Shown: one piece after another, positions 15,018 through 24,638 of the stretch
How the letters are laid out: each line of letters starts with the position of its first letter
Numbering within the stretch: position 1 is the stretch's first letter
Origin: an uncultured Clostridia bacterium
GTDB lineage: Bacteria > Bacillota > Clostridia > Christensenellales > CALVMC01
Length of the DNA: 64,000 nucleotides
Assembly (NCBI GenBank): GCA_944342015.1
Contig: CALVMC010000004.1
Span: 62,001-126,000 of the forward strand
Direction: 5' to 3'
The notes under the pieces: model-generated
What the model saw: only the letters and a program-made list of their open reading frames with translations
Databases searched by the model: none
Told to the model about the DNA's origin: nothing
Position numbers and translations under genes: made by a program

Positions 15018-18000
15018 TTACTTTACGACATTTACAGTTAAAATTGTCGAGTTTGCTTCTGACGCAAGTATTCCGTCTTCGGGCAGCGGACTTTCTCCTA
15101 ACATCCAACTTATACCTCTATAACCGGTATAATCTAAAATATAACCATTGTCATACAAATAGTTTTCTAAATATTCTGCCGTTATAACGGTGCCCGACGG
15201 AATATTTATTGTAAAACCATCATATTGATAGCCGTCCTTTGTAATTGTCACCTCTGTACCTGCTATTATTGTAAATTCTATAACCATTTTAAGGTAAAGA
15301 CTTGTTGTTGAATCGATACTTAAATTATCAAAATCAACCGGGTTATTAAATTCCAAATCCGTGTACCAACCGCCGAATGTGCAGTTATCTTTCGTAAATA
15401 AAGGATTACCGTTATATGTGTTAGTACGCAATGCGGTTTTAAGAGTATTATCTATATTAGAACCTTTTTCATATGTCTTGTAAAACTTACTATTTTGATA
15501 ATTATTTAACCCTAAATTTTCTGCATAACCGGTTGTCGCTCCGTTTATATACAGTTCCAAGTTATAATATACCTTTACGGTTATTGTGTATGTTGTCTGA
15601 GTCTGAGCAAGTTCTATCGGGTAATTATAATACTCAGTGTTTGTATTAGGATTAATTTGAGTTCCTTCAAGAGAAGAGTTCGCATAAATTTCGATTCTTG
15701 CAATATTACTCTTTAATACTTTTATTTTAAAATCGTAACTCGTTTCTCCCACCGCTGCGCTTGTTTCGGTAGATACTACTTCGTATTCATCTTCGCAATT
15801 TACATCGTAATTTACGCCATTACTATTCGTTCCCTGCGGTAAGACTATTGTGTGATATACGGGTGCGACTACTTCATTCATTTTAAGGTAAATGGTTGTT
15901 GTTGAATCGATACTAAAATTACCAAAATTAACCGGGTTATTAAATTCAGCCTCCATGTACCAACCGCCGAATGTGCAGTTAGCTTTCGTAAATAAAGTAT
16001 TACCGTTATATGTGTTTGTATCTAATGCGGGTTTAAGAGTTATATCTATATTAGAACCTTTTTCCAAAGTTATATAATAGCCGTAAGAGTCGGTATTAAG
16101 CCCCAATGCCGTTGCATTTTGGCTACTTATTGTCGCTCCGTTTGTATTTAACTTTAAATTATAGTATACCTTTACGGTTATTGTGTATGTTGTCTGAGTC
16201 TGAGCAAGAGGTATCGTATAATCATACACAGTGTCAGGGTCAGAAGAAGGATTTGTCACTGTAATTTCACAAGAACCGTTTACATAAATTTCGATTTTTG
16301 CAATATCACTTTCTAATGCTTTTATTGTAAAGACATAACTTTCAGTTCCCACCGCTACGCTTGTTTCGGTAGATAATACACTGTAATCTTCAGTACTCTG
16401 CGGCAAGACTATTGTGTGATATACGGGTGCGACTACTTCATTCATTTTAAGGTAAAGGCTTGTTGTTGAATTTAGACTCGTTAAATTGCTGAAATTATAT
16501 GCACTACCCGATAAATCAGAACTTGTGTACCAACCGCCGAATGTGCAGTTTTCTTTCGTAAATAAAGGATTACCGTTATATGTGTTTGTACTTAATGCGG
16601 TTTTAAGAGTTTCACTTACATTAGAACCTTTTTCCAAAGTTATATAATAGCCGTAAGAGTCGGTACTAAGCCCCAATGCCGTTGCATTTTGGCTACTCAT
16701 TGTAGCTCCGTTTGTATTTAACTTTAAATTATAGTATACCTTTACGGTTATTGTGTATGTTGTCTGAGTCTGAGCAAGTCCTATCGGGAATTCATACTCA
16801 ATGTCTATAGCAGGATTAGTTTGACTTCTTTCAAAACAACCGTTTACATGAATTTCGATTTTTGCAATATTACTCTTTAATACTTCTATTTTAAAAGTGT
16901 AACTCGTTTCTCCCACCGCTGCGCTTGTTTCGGTAGATAATACTTCGTATTCATCTTCGCAATTTACATCGTAATTTACGCCATTACTATTCGTTCCCTG
17001 CGGTAAGACTATTGTGTAATATGCGGGTGTTTCCGTTACCTTAGCTAAAAGGGTAAGAGCAGTCGAAGTCGATTCCGTTACTGTTATTCCTGACTCTGTA
17101 AGAGCGGTATTTCCTACCTTCCAACCGTTGTACACATAGCCTTCTGCATAAATTACGTTATATCCGTTATCAGACAAATAACTGTTTAAATAACTTTCCG
17201 TTATTGTCGTATTTAACGCAACCGCTATCTGCAAACTACCGCTTGCATAACTCTCTGTGCCTTTTGTTATGTTGCTTATACCCGCTCCGTAATTTACGGT
17301 AAATGTCTTTTCAGTAGGCTGCTGTGTGTTTTCGACCATTTTAAGGTAAAGGCTTGTTGCTGAATTTAGACTCGTTAAATTGCTGAAATTATATGTACTA
17401 CCCGATAAATCAGAACTTGTGTACCAACCGCCGAATGTGCAGTTTTCTTTCGTAAATAAAGGATTACCGTTATATGTATTTGTACTTAATGCGGTTTTAA
17501 GCGTTTCACTTACATTAGAACCTTTTTCCAAAGTTATATAATAGCCGTAAGAAGCTGTACTAAGCCCCAATGCCGTTGCATTTTGGCTACTCACTGTCGC
17601 TCCGTTTGTATTTAACTCTAAATTATAGTATACCTTTACTGTTATCGTGTATGTTGTCTGAGTCTGAGCAAGAGGTATCGTATAATTATACACAGTCTCA
17701 GTGTCAGAAGAAGGATTTGTCACTGTGTTTGCAGGAGTATCACCATTGTTTACATATATTTCGATTTTTGCAATATTATTTTTTAATGCTTTTATTGTAA
17801 AGACATAACTTTCAGTTCCTACCGCTACACTGGTTTCGGTAGATACTACTTCGTATTCCTCTCCGCAATTTACATCGTAATTTACGCCATTACTGTTCGT
17901 TCCCTGCGGTAAGACTATTGTATGTGTGGGTGCTACAACAATTTCATCGGCTAAAATGGTAAGAGTTGTTGCAGTCGATTCCGTTACGGTTATTCCTGCT

Positions 18001-21000
18001 TCGGTAAGAAGGCTGTCTCCTACCTTCCATCCGCCGTACTTATAGCCTTCTGCATAATTTACGGTATAACCGTTATCGGATAAATAACCGTTTAGATAAT
18101 CTTCCGTAATAGTCGTATTCAACGCAATAGTTATCTGCAAACTACCGCTTGCATAACTCTGTGCGTCTTTTGTTATGTTGCTTATACCCGCTCCGTAATT
18201 TACGGTAAATGTCTTTTCGGTAGGCTGCTGTGTATTTTCAATCGCTTCAATCTTTATTTTTATTACATAATCATCGTTATTATCTCTTGTTCCAAAGCCT
18301 TCTATGTAAGCACAATTGCTAAAATCACCTGTTTCGGAAGTTTCTTTAAAGTATATTCCGTAATTAAAGCCTGCTTCATCTCTTCTTGTTAATTCGAATA
18401 AAGTATTATCTGCTTTTTCCATATATGCTTTAACGATATATGCTGAATTATTAGACACTGCTCCTATTTTTAATAAAGTTCCGTAATCAAAAGGCAAACC
18501 CAGTTCTGTTCCATCACTGTCTACAACAACGGTATTTACAGTAATCAAGTCGGTTGAACTGTTTGTTAACTGATAGGAAAAAGTACTTCTTTGCGTAGTT
18601 AATTTAATATCGAACGAACTTACTGCGGAAACATTTATTCCGTTTGATGGCAATGGCTCGCTATTCAAATTCCATGACTTGAATTTATAATAATCTTTAT
18701 AGTTAATATTATATCCGAAACCTTGCAAATAAGTATTTATATAAGTATTAGAAATAGCCCCATTAGGTTCTATGTAAATAACAATTTCTTTAAAATTTTC
18801 ACTGTCTTTCGTTATGCTATCAACACCGTCGTCGAAAGTTATTGTGAATTTTACTTCGATTTTTAAATAAAGCGTTTTATTTTCATTAAAAGAAATATCG
18901 GTTAAAGATATGGAATTTGTGAAATCTTGATTTTCATACCAACCTACGGCGATATTGTTTCCGCTGCTTAAATTAGTTAAAGCAAGTGCATTTTGAGCCG
19001 AGCTGTTTAACGGACTTTCCAAATCTAAAATAGTATAATAGACTCCTTCACCACTGCTGATTAGAGCGCTTTCTTCATCGGGCTGCGTATTGAACGACGC
19101 ACCGTTCAAATTAAATGTTATTTTTAATTTCACATTTATTACTACATTGTAAACATTTACATCTTCCGAAAGACTGAAAGTTATTGCGATTTTCCCGTTT
19201 TGAGCGGAAGAATAAAAATAGTCATTTATTTTGTTCCCGTTCAAGTTTACTTCAAAAGCGTAACATTCTTTTGTCCCTAAAATTATATCGAAAGTATAAC
19301 TACTTTCACTTGCTTGAACTGAACTCTCACCGTCTACGGTATAAAAGTTTTCCGCTCCGTATCCGACTGACAATGAAGTCGGTAAATTTATTGTTTTTAA
19401 CTCTCCCTCGAATTTTGCATATAAAGTGCGATTTTCAGTAAACGTATCGCCGGTATTAAACTGTTGTGAGAAGTTAGAATCGTAATACAGCCCTGAGCAT
19501 ACTTTGTCTCCGTTTTCTATATTATCTAAAGAAAGAGCGGATTTTGCGCTTTCGTTAAATCCTTGATTTAAACCGATAATTGCATAAAATACATTTGAGT
19601 CTGAATCTTCTATAAGACCGCTTTCACTTGTAGGTGCAACTTTAAAAGCTCCGCCGTTTAAGATTACATTTACTTTTAATTTTATATTAACCGTTACAGT
19701 GTAAACAGTTACATCGCTTGTCAAATCAAAAGTTATTTCGATAGAACGGTTTTCAGCGGAAGAATACAGATATTCATTTGTTAATTTAGTGCCGTTAACG
19801 CTTACTTCAAAAGCATAACATTCTTTTGCTCCTAAATTTAAAGTGAAAGTATAACTACTTTCACTTGCTTGAACTGAACTCTCACCGTCTACGGTATAAA
19901 AGTTTTCCGCTCCGTATCCGTCTGACGAGGAAGTAGGAAGATTTATCGTTTTAGGCACTCCATCGAACTTTGCGTACAAACTGCAATTTTCAGTAAATTT
20001 ATCGCCGATATTAAACTGATTTGAGAAGTTAGAATCGTAATACAGACCTAAACATACTCTGTCTTCGTATTTTATATTATTTAAAGCAAGAGCAGCTTTT
20101 GCGCTTTCGTTAAATCCTGATCCGTAGTCGATAATTGCATAATATGCATTTTGTTCTTCAATCAGACCGCTTTCGTTTGTCGGAACATTTACAAAAGCAC
20201 CGTCGTTTAAGATAATATTAATCTTCAAATTTACATTGACGGTAACGGTATAAGTATTTACATCTTGCGAAAGACTGAAAGTTATTGAGATTTTTCTATC
20301 ATTTGCAGAAGAGTATAAATAATTGTTTAATTTCTCTCCGTTTACAAAGACTACAAATTCGTAGCATTCTTTTGCCTCTAAAAGTAAATCGAATGTGTAA
20401 CTGCTGTTTCCTGACCACACGGAACTCATTCCCTGAACGGTATAAAATTCGTTTTCTCCGTAACCTGATGGCAACTGACCGGTTTCAGACATTTTGGGAA
20501 GATTAACCGAATAAAAAGTTGTATTGTACTTAGAATATAAAATCAAATTTTGATCGATTGTTATATTCGGGAGTGCAACCAAACTGCTCTCGTCATTGAG
20601 ATTTCTATACCAACCCATAGAAGTTATTAAGTTGCCTTCGCCTAAATCCCTTTCAATATTTGAAGGTAACAAAATATTTTGCGCAGCTTCGTTAATACTT
20701 CCGCTTATACCCGTTATAAGATAATATAAAGAGTCGGAAACTTTTTGTAGACCGCTTGGATCGTTTTCTCCCGGTTCAGATATCAAGTATCCTCCGTTAA
20801 GGTTGAATTCTGTTTTCAGATAAACCGTTATAGTAAAAGTCAAAGTAGCGTCTAAATTGTCGGTTATAGGATAAGCAACATTTAGAACTTTGTCCTCGTC
20901 GGCGCTATCCGAATAGAAATCGCCAAGTTTTGTGCCGTTTACACTTACTTCTAAATAATAACATTGTTTATCTTTTAAATTGATAGTAAAAGCATATTGC

Positions 21001-23300
21001 CCTGCGTCTGCTCTGACTGTGCTATTTCCGCTGACGGTATAAAATTCCTGTTCACCGTAGCCTGCTGAGCCGCTGCTGGGTAAAACTACATTGTAGATTT
21101 TTTCTTCGAACTGAGGATAAATCGTAGTGCTTCCGGTACAGGTGAAATTTTCTAAATCGATTGCGCTCTCGCCTTGATCATCGGAAGTATATTCAACAAA
21201 ATTATGGTATTGTTTTATAACTCCGTTAAGCGCTTCTTTTGTGGCGTCATTTATTCTTTCCCCGTTTTTCAAATAGAAATAATAATCACCGTTAAAATAA
21301 ATAACTCTGTTTCCGTCATCAGAAACCGATTGAGGATTATTGGAAGAACTTATCTGAATTCCCTGACTTCCCCCCAAATAAACTCTATAAAAAACGGTAA
21401 CTTTAATAACAAAATTATTTGATATATTATATTCGGATATATCAATATTAAAGGTGTTCGAGAAGTTGCTTCCGTAGACCAAAAAGCTTTCGGAATAAAC
21501 TGCATCAAGAGTGCCCTCTTCAAACATTTGAACGATTACCTTAGCAGTATTGTTCGTAAAACTTAATTTCAGTTGGAAAGAACTGCTGGTTACCGGGATC
21601 TTTTCCGTTGGGGTAACGGCGTAATAATAATATTTTTTCGTACCTAAATCAGGGTCATAATTACCGGATTCCGCCTCCGAAGAAGGATAGGAAATAATAT
21701 GATAATTATAACTGAAACTTGCATATAAAGTAATCGGACTTAGAATAGCATAGTTAGGCGTAAGCTGATTTGCCATTTCTTCGTCAAGATACCAACAGAT
21801 AAAGGTGTATTCGTCTTTATAGAGAATAGAAACGAGCGTTGAAATCGCACGGGTATCGGAAGAACTGAAATTAGCCTCGGAGCCTGCCCTCATAAGCACT
21901 GTATTTTGTTTTACGAAAACATTATCGTAACTCAGATTGCCGTTAGAACCTCCGTCCAGTTCGAAATTAACCTTATAGTAAATATCGTAATAGATATAAA
22001 TACTTTCGTTTTCAGGCGGTAATGACGGTAATGTAATTTGGAAATTAACGCTTTGCCCCTGTGACTGTTCGTCAGGAACTACGACTTGTTCTCTGTATTC
22101 GGTACTCTGACTTCCTATTTTATAGTATAGTTTAACCTTTACATCGGGTTGATTTAAAGAAATACTTACATTGAATACCGTATCGCCTTCTGTGTTGTAC
22201 CTTACGGTACTCGGGTTATTTGTATAAGAAAATTCGTTTGGCGCAGAGTTATATTGAATAGAATAATAATTTTTAACGAAATAAGCATAGAGTTTTATTG
22301 TAGAATTATTCGGATAATCTCGTTCAAAAGTACCGCTTTCTATTTTCTGACCGCCGCCGTTGTTTTCGGTATACCAGCCCATAAAAATATAATTAACCTT
22401 ATATACATCGTATAATGACAGAAAATCTCCATATGTAATACTCTGTTTTTCCAAAGATGTGCCGTTATAAGTTCCGCCGTTCATGACGAATTCGATAGTG
22501 TAATTTTTATATGAATAATTTCCCGTTAATTTTAAAATCGGACCGCTTACCATATACCCTACGGTAAGGTCGGTAGCAAGTAAATTCTCGCCGTTATAAT
22601 TATAGAACCAACCGCCGAAATGCTCGCCGGGTCTTGTTTCTACATAAGAAGTGACAGTTTGATCCTGTTCGAGTTTTCTTGTAACGGTATTTATCGTACC
22701 GTCGGCATATGTACTTGTAAACTCTACATCATAATAAATGCCTGCGGAAACGGAAAAATTTCTGTCTGCCACAAATGAAAATGAATAAACGTTCGGATTA
22801 GAAGTATATGAAGGAGTAAGTAAAGAACCGTTAATTCTGACTTCGAGAGAGCCCGTGAGAGTCGAAGAAGTTTCGACTAAAAAATTGACGGTGGATCCTC
22901 TTGGAACTCTGCTCGGAAGATTAAGACCGCCTGAGGAATCCTTGAAAGCATAACCTTTGGACTCAATAGTCGTAACCGGAAAATTGACGGCAACATAAAC
23001 CATGTTTTCCCACTTGGCATAAAGATAAAGATTTTCGGTTACTATGTTTCTGAAATCGTAACGTGAAGTGAAATTTCTGTCGGTATACCAGCCTGCAAAA
23101 GTGTAACCGTCTTTTACCGGGCTTGCAGGTTCGACAGCCGATCTGTTTTCACGAACATTCTGAGATTCAACGAAACTACCTCCGTTGGAATCGAATACTA
23201 CTGTATAAAAAGTATCGGTATTATTACAAGCCGTAAAGCATAAAGTGCAAATGCATATCAAGGCTAATAAAAATACTACTATTAATTTTCCTTTTTTCAT
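15018..23300 (-). CDS. giant InlB-repeat lipoprotein (2,760 residues)
   Basis: Predicted surface lipoprotein. Signal peptide with lipobox ending FTAC, Cys25. The rest is a chain of InlB B-repeat-like modules: about sixteen sites of the type [FY]-x-G-W-[YFK], starting with VVFDSNGGSF...FAGWYTD...YAKW at 32-95. Two larger units are duplicated: an LPxSxxxGYGxxxFYTV block four times in the middle, and a TIVLPQ...QTQTTYTITVKVYYNL...NATALGL...FGGWYT block four times near the C-terminus. In two middle modules GWY is GLY. No sortase motif, transmembrane tail or enzyme domain. Ribosome binding site AGAGGG. The family acts in adhesion or cell-surface structure; a specific ligand cannot be read. Monocistronic between terminators. 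Confidence 0.88.
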   Translation of the reverse strand: MKKGKLIVVFLLALICICTLCFTACNNTDTFYTVVFDSNGGSFVESQNVRENRSAVEPASPVKDGYTFAGWYTDRNFTSRYDFRNIVTENLYLYAKWENMVYVAVNFPVTTIESKGYAFKDSSGGLNLPSRVPRGSTVNFLVETSSTLTGSLEVRINGSLLTPSYTSNPNVYSFSFVADRNFSVSAGIYYDVEFTSTYADGTINTVTRKLEQDQTVTSYVETRPGEHFGGWFYNYNGENLLATDLTVGYMVSGPILKLTGNYSYKNYTIEFVMNGGTYNGTSLEKQSITYGDFLSLYDVYKVNYIFMGWYTENNGGGQKIESGTFERDYPNNSTIKLYAYFVKNYYSIQYNSAPNEFSYTNNPSTVRYNTEGDTVFNVSISLNQPDVKVKLYYKIGSQSTEYREQVVVPDEQSQGQSVNFQITLPSLPPENESIYIYYDIYYKVNFELDGGSNGNLSYDNVFVKQNTVLMRAGSEANFSSSDTRAISTLVSILYKDEYTFICWYLDEEMANQLTPNYAILSPITLYASFSYNYHIISYPSSEAESGNYDPDLGTKKYYYYAVTPTEKIPVTSSSFQLKLSFTNNTAKVIVQMFEEGTLDAVYSESFLVYGSNFSNTFNIDISEYNISNNFVIKVTVFYRVYLGGSQGIQISSSNNPQSVSDDGNRVIYFNGDYYFYLKNGERINDATKEALNGVIKQYHNFVEYTSDDQGESAIDLENFTCTGSTTIYPQFEEKIYNVVLPSSGSAGYGEQEFYTVSGNSTVRADAGQYAFTINLKDKQCYYLEVSVNGTKLGDFYSDSADEDKVLNVAYPITDNLDATLTFTITVYLKTEFNLNGGYLISEPGENDPSGLQKVSDSLYYLITGISGSINEAAQNILLPSNIERDLGEGNLITSMGWYRNLNDESSLVALPNITIDQNLILYSKYNTTFYSVNLPKMSETGQLPSGYGENEFYTVQGMSSVWSGNSSYTFDLLLEAKECYEFVVFVNGEKLNNYLYSSANDRKISITFSLSQDVNTYTVTVNVNLKINIILNDGAFVNVPTNESGLIEEQNAYYAIIDYGSGFNESAKAALALNNIKYEDRVCLGLYYDSNFSNQFNIGDKFTENCSLYAKFDGVPKTINLPTSSSDGYGAENFYTVDGESSVQASESSYTFTLNLGAKECYAFEVSVNGTKLTNEYLYSSAENRSIEITFDLTSDVTVYTVTVNIKLKVNVILNGGAFKVAPTSESGLIEDSDSNVFYAIIGLNQGFNESAKSALSLDNIENGDKVCSGLYYDSNFSQQFNTGDTFTENRTLYAKFEGELKTINLPTSLSVGYGAENFYTVDGESSVQASESSYTFDIILGTKECYAFEVNLNGNKINDYFYSSAQNGKIAITFSLSEDVNVYNVVINVKLKITFNLNGASFNTQPDEESALISSGEGVYYTILDLESPLNSSAQNALALTNLSSGNNIAVGWYENQDFTNSISLTDISFNENKTLYLKIEVKFTITFDDGVDSITKDSENFKEIVIYIEPNGAISNTYINTYLQGFGYNINYKDYYKFKSWNLNSEPLPSNGINVSAVSSFDIKLTTQRSTFSYQLTNSSTDLITVNTVVVDSDGTELGLPFDYGTLLKIGAVSNNSAYIVKAYMEKADNTLFELTRRDEAGFNYGIYFKETSETGDFSNCAYIEGFGTRDNNDDYVIKIKIEAIENTQQPTEKTFTVNYGAGISNITKDAQSYASGSLQITIALNTTITEDYLNGYLSDNGYTVNYAEGYKYGGWKVGDSLLTEAGITVTESTATTLTILADEIVVAPTHTIVLPQGTNSNGVNYDVNCGEEYEVVSTETSVAVGTESYVFTIKALKNNIAKIEIYVNNGDTPANTVTNPSSDTETVYNYTIPLAQTQTTYTITVKVYYNLELNTNGATVSSQNATALGLSTASYGYYITLEKGSNVSETLKTALSTNTYNGNPLFTKENCTFGGWYTSSDLSGSTYNFSNLTSLNSATSLYLKMVENTQQPTEKTFTVNYGAGISNITKGTESYASGSLQIAVALNTTITESYLNSYLSDNGYNVIYAEGYVYNGWKVGNTALTESGITVTESTSTALTLLAKVTETPAYYTIVLPQGTNSNGVNYDVNCEDEYEVLSTETSAAVGETSYTFKIEVLKSNIAKIEIHVNGCFERSQTNPAIDIEYEFPIGLAQTQTTYTITVKVYYNLKLNTNGATMSSQNATALGLSTDSYGYYITLEKGSNVSETLKTALSTNTYNGNPLFTKENCTFGGWYTSSDLSGSAYNFSNLTSLNSTTSLYLKMNEVVAPVYHTIVLPQSTEDYSVLSTETSVAVGTESYVFTIKALESDIAKIEIYVNGSCEITVTNPSSDPDTVYDYTIPLAQTQTTYTITVKVYYNLKLNTNGATISSQNATALGLNTDSYGYYITLEKGSNIDITLKPALDTNTYNGNTLFTKANCTFGGWYMEAEFNNPVNFGNFSIDSTTTIYLKMNEVVAPVYHTIVLPQGTNSNGVNYDVNCEDEYEVVSTETSAAVGETSYDFKIKVLKSNIARIEIYANSSLEGTQINPNTNTEYYNYPIELAQTQTTYTITVKVYYNLELYINGATTGYAENLGLNNYQNSKFYKTYEKGSNIDNTLKTALRTNTYNGNPLFTKDNCTFGGWYTDLEFNNPVDFDNLSIDSTTSLYLKMVIEFTIIAGTEVTITKDGYQYDGFTINIPSGTVITAEYLENYLYDNGYILDYTGYRGISWMLGESPLPEDGILASEANSTILTVNVVK
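15300..18300. repeat. near-identical in-frame DNA repeats, C-terminal half of the giant gene
   Basis: A block containing GTACCAACCGCCGAATGTGC recurs near 15363, 15957, 16527 and 17420, and another containing GCGGTAAGACTATTGT (one copy GCGGCAAGAC) near 15835, 16401, 16999 and 17911. Stretches of 50 bases or more are identical between copies, so duplications are recent and recombination between them would keep frame. Confidence 0.85.
19260..19930. repeat. second in-frame duplicated block in the giant gene
   Basis: About 75 identical bases (containing TTCACTTGCTTGAACTGAAC) occur near 19300-19366 and again near 19857-19920, period about 555. They encode the ASESSYTF...ENFYTVDGESS segment. Confidence 0.8.
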
Positions 23301-23595
23301 AAAAGTCCCTCTTTAAATAAATGTGAAAGTTTTCGACTATATTTAATGACTTATACATAATAATTATATAATATTTTTTTTTAAATTGCCATAGTTTTTG
23401 TATTTAAATACGGTTTTTTTTCATTTTTCGATATAAAAACCATAATTGAAAAGTTTCAAGTGGAAAATTTTACCGTAAATATCGGATAATAATAGCATAT
23501 AAATAATAAAAAGGAATTACAATAATCAATATTATAATTCCGATAATATTTATAAAATTTATTTGCGCTAGCCTGAATTAGCGAAAATAATGATA

Positions 23596-24594
23596 TTACA
23601 TAGAGCCTGCGGTTGCTATATACCTTTCGATAAGACCTTTTTCGGTAAGGAATTTTCCCGCACCGTTGAGCTGTGCATTGGAAGCGTCGGGCATCTGATT
23701 GACTTTAACGAGTAGTTTTGAAGACATATATTCGGCAAGACCGACGATATTAGTAGAGCCGCCGCATATAAATATACCCTGATTGTAAATATCCATAGCT
23801 ATTTCGCCCGGCATCGAGCAAAGAACGGAGTTAACGGCTTCTATAACATCGTCAATGCAATTTTCCAAAACTATACGGACATCCATGGCGGAAACTTCAA
23901 CATTTTTAGGCTCGCCGCTTATCATATCTTTTCCTGTTACGGTGACCATTGAAATATCGTTAGGCAAAAGACTGCCTACCGCCCTTTTAACCTTATCAGC
24001 GGTAAACTGACCTATAACGAGTTTGAATTTTTTTGCAAAATAATCCACTATCTGAGAATTGAAAATATTACCTGCGATATTTACGCTGCAACCTGTAAGA
24101 ATTCCCTCAGGACCGGTTGCTGCGATATCGGTGATTCCGCCGCCGATAATAACTATTACATTGTACTTTCCGGGAAGCAAAGCGTTGACTGCGACGGGGG
24201 CTTCTATTATCGTAACCTGGCTTACGCCGGCTTTAATGAAAACCATTTCGACATTGCGTCTTTCCAAAGGACTCAGCCCGCAACTGACAGTGACTACGGC
24301 TTTGATTTTAGGCCATACGATATGTTTGGAAACAACTCTTGTAAGAAGTTCCTTGACGATAAGGGTAAGAACCTCGGGATAAGCGATAACGCCTTCTTTC
24401 ATAGGATAAACAATCTGATCCTTGACGGGACCTTTTGCAATAAACTGTCTTGCGCTCTCGCCCATTGCTTTAAGAGTAACTTTATTTTTCACTTTTGCAA
24501 CGACCGCAACATTCGGTTCTCTCAAAAGTATACCTTTTTCTTTTTCATAAACGCCTATAAATGAAGTTCCTAAATCGAAAGCTAATTCCAACAT
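23596..24594 (-). CDS. divergent MreB-like actin homologue
   Basis: 332 residues with the MreB fold pattern throughout: phosphate-1 DLGTSFIGVY, KGVIAYPEV, the IIEAPVA segment, phosphate-2 IIGGGITD, GQFTADKVKRAVGS and adenosine motif ICGGSTNIVGL. Two usual acidic residues are gone. In the phosphate-2 loop the Asp of V-D-I-G-G-G is Ile149, and in the E-E-P motif the second Glu, aligned with the catalytic residue in MreB, is Ala132. So it may bind nucleotide without hydrolysing it. MreB directs cell-wall growth under the membrane; this is probably a specialised paralogue. Good GGAGG site. It follows the alpha-CTD/WG gene by 44 bases and is likely co-transcribed. Confidence 0.87.
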   Translation of the reverse strand: MLELAFDLGTSFIGVYEKEKGILLREPNVAVVAKVKNKVTLKAMGESARQFIAKGPVKDQIVYPMKEGVIAYPEVLTLIVKELLTRVVSKHIVWPKIKAVVTVSCGLSPLERRNVEMVFIKAGVSQVTIIEAPVAVNALLPGKYNVIVIIGGGITDIAATGPEGILTGCSVNIAGNIFNSQIVDYFAKKFKLVIGQFTADKVKRAVGSLLPNDISMVTVTGKDMISGEPKNVEVSAMDVRIVLENCIDDVIEAVNSVLCSMPGEIAMDIYNQGIFICGGSTNIVGLAEYMSSKLLVKVNQMPDASNAQLNGAGKFLTEKGLIERYIATAGSM

Positions 24595-24638
24595 TTTTCC
24601 TCCGCAGACCTGAAAGAAATATTCTGACAGGCATAAAA

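Noticed and set aside
15300..18300. Regularly spaced repeats resembling a CRISPR array
   Set aside because: Periods are 555-900 bases and in frame; they encode protein modules, with no short direct repeats and spacers and no cas genes nearby.
23566..23585. GCGCTA/TAGCG inverted repeat as terminator after the MreB-like gene
   Set aside because: Only a 5-base stem with an 8-base loop and no T-run on the gene strand.
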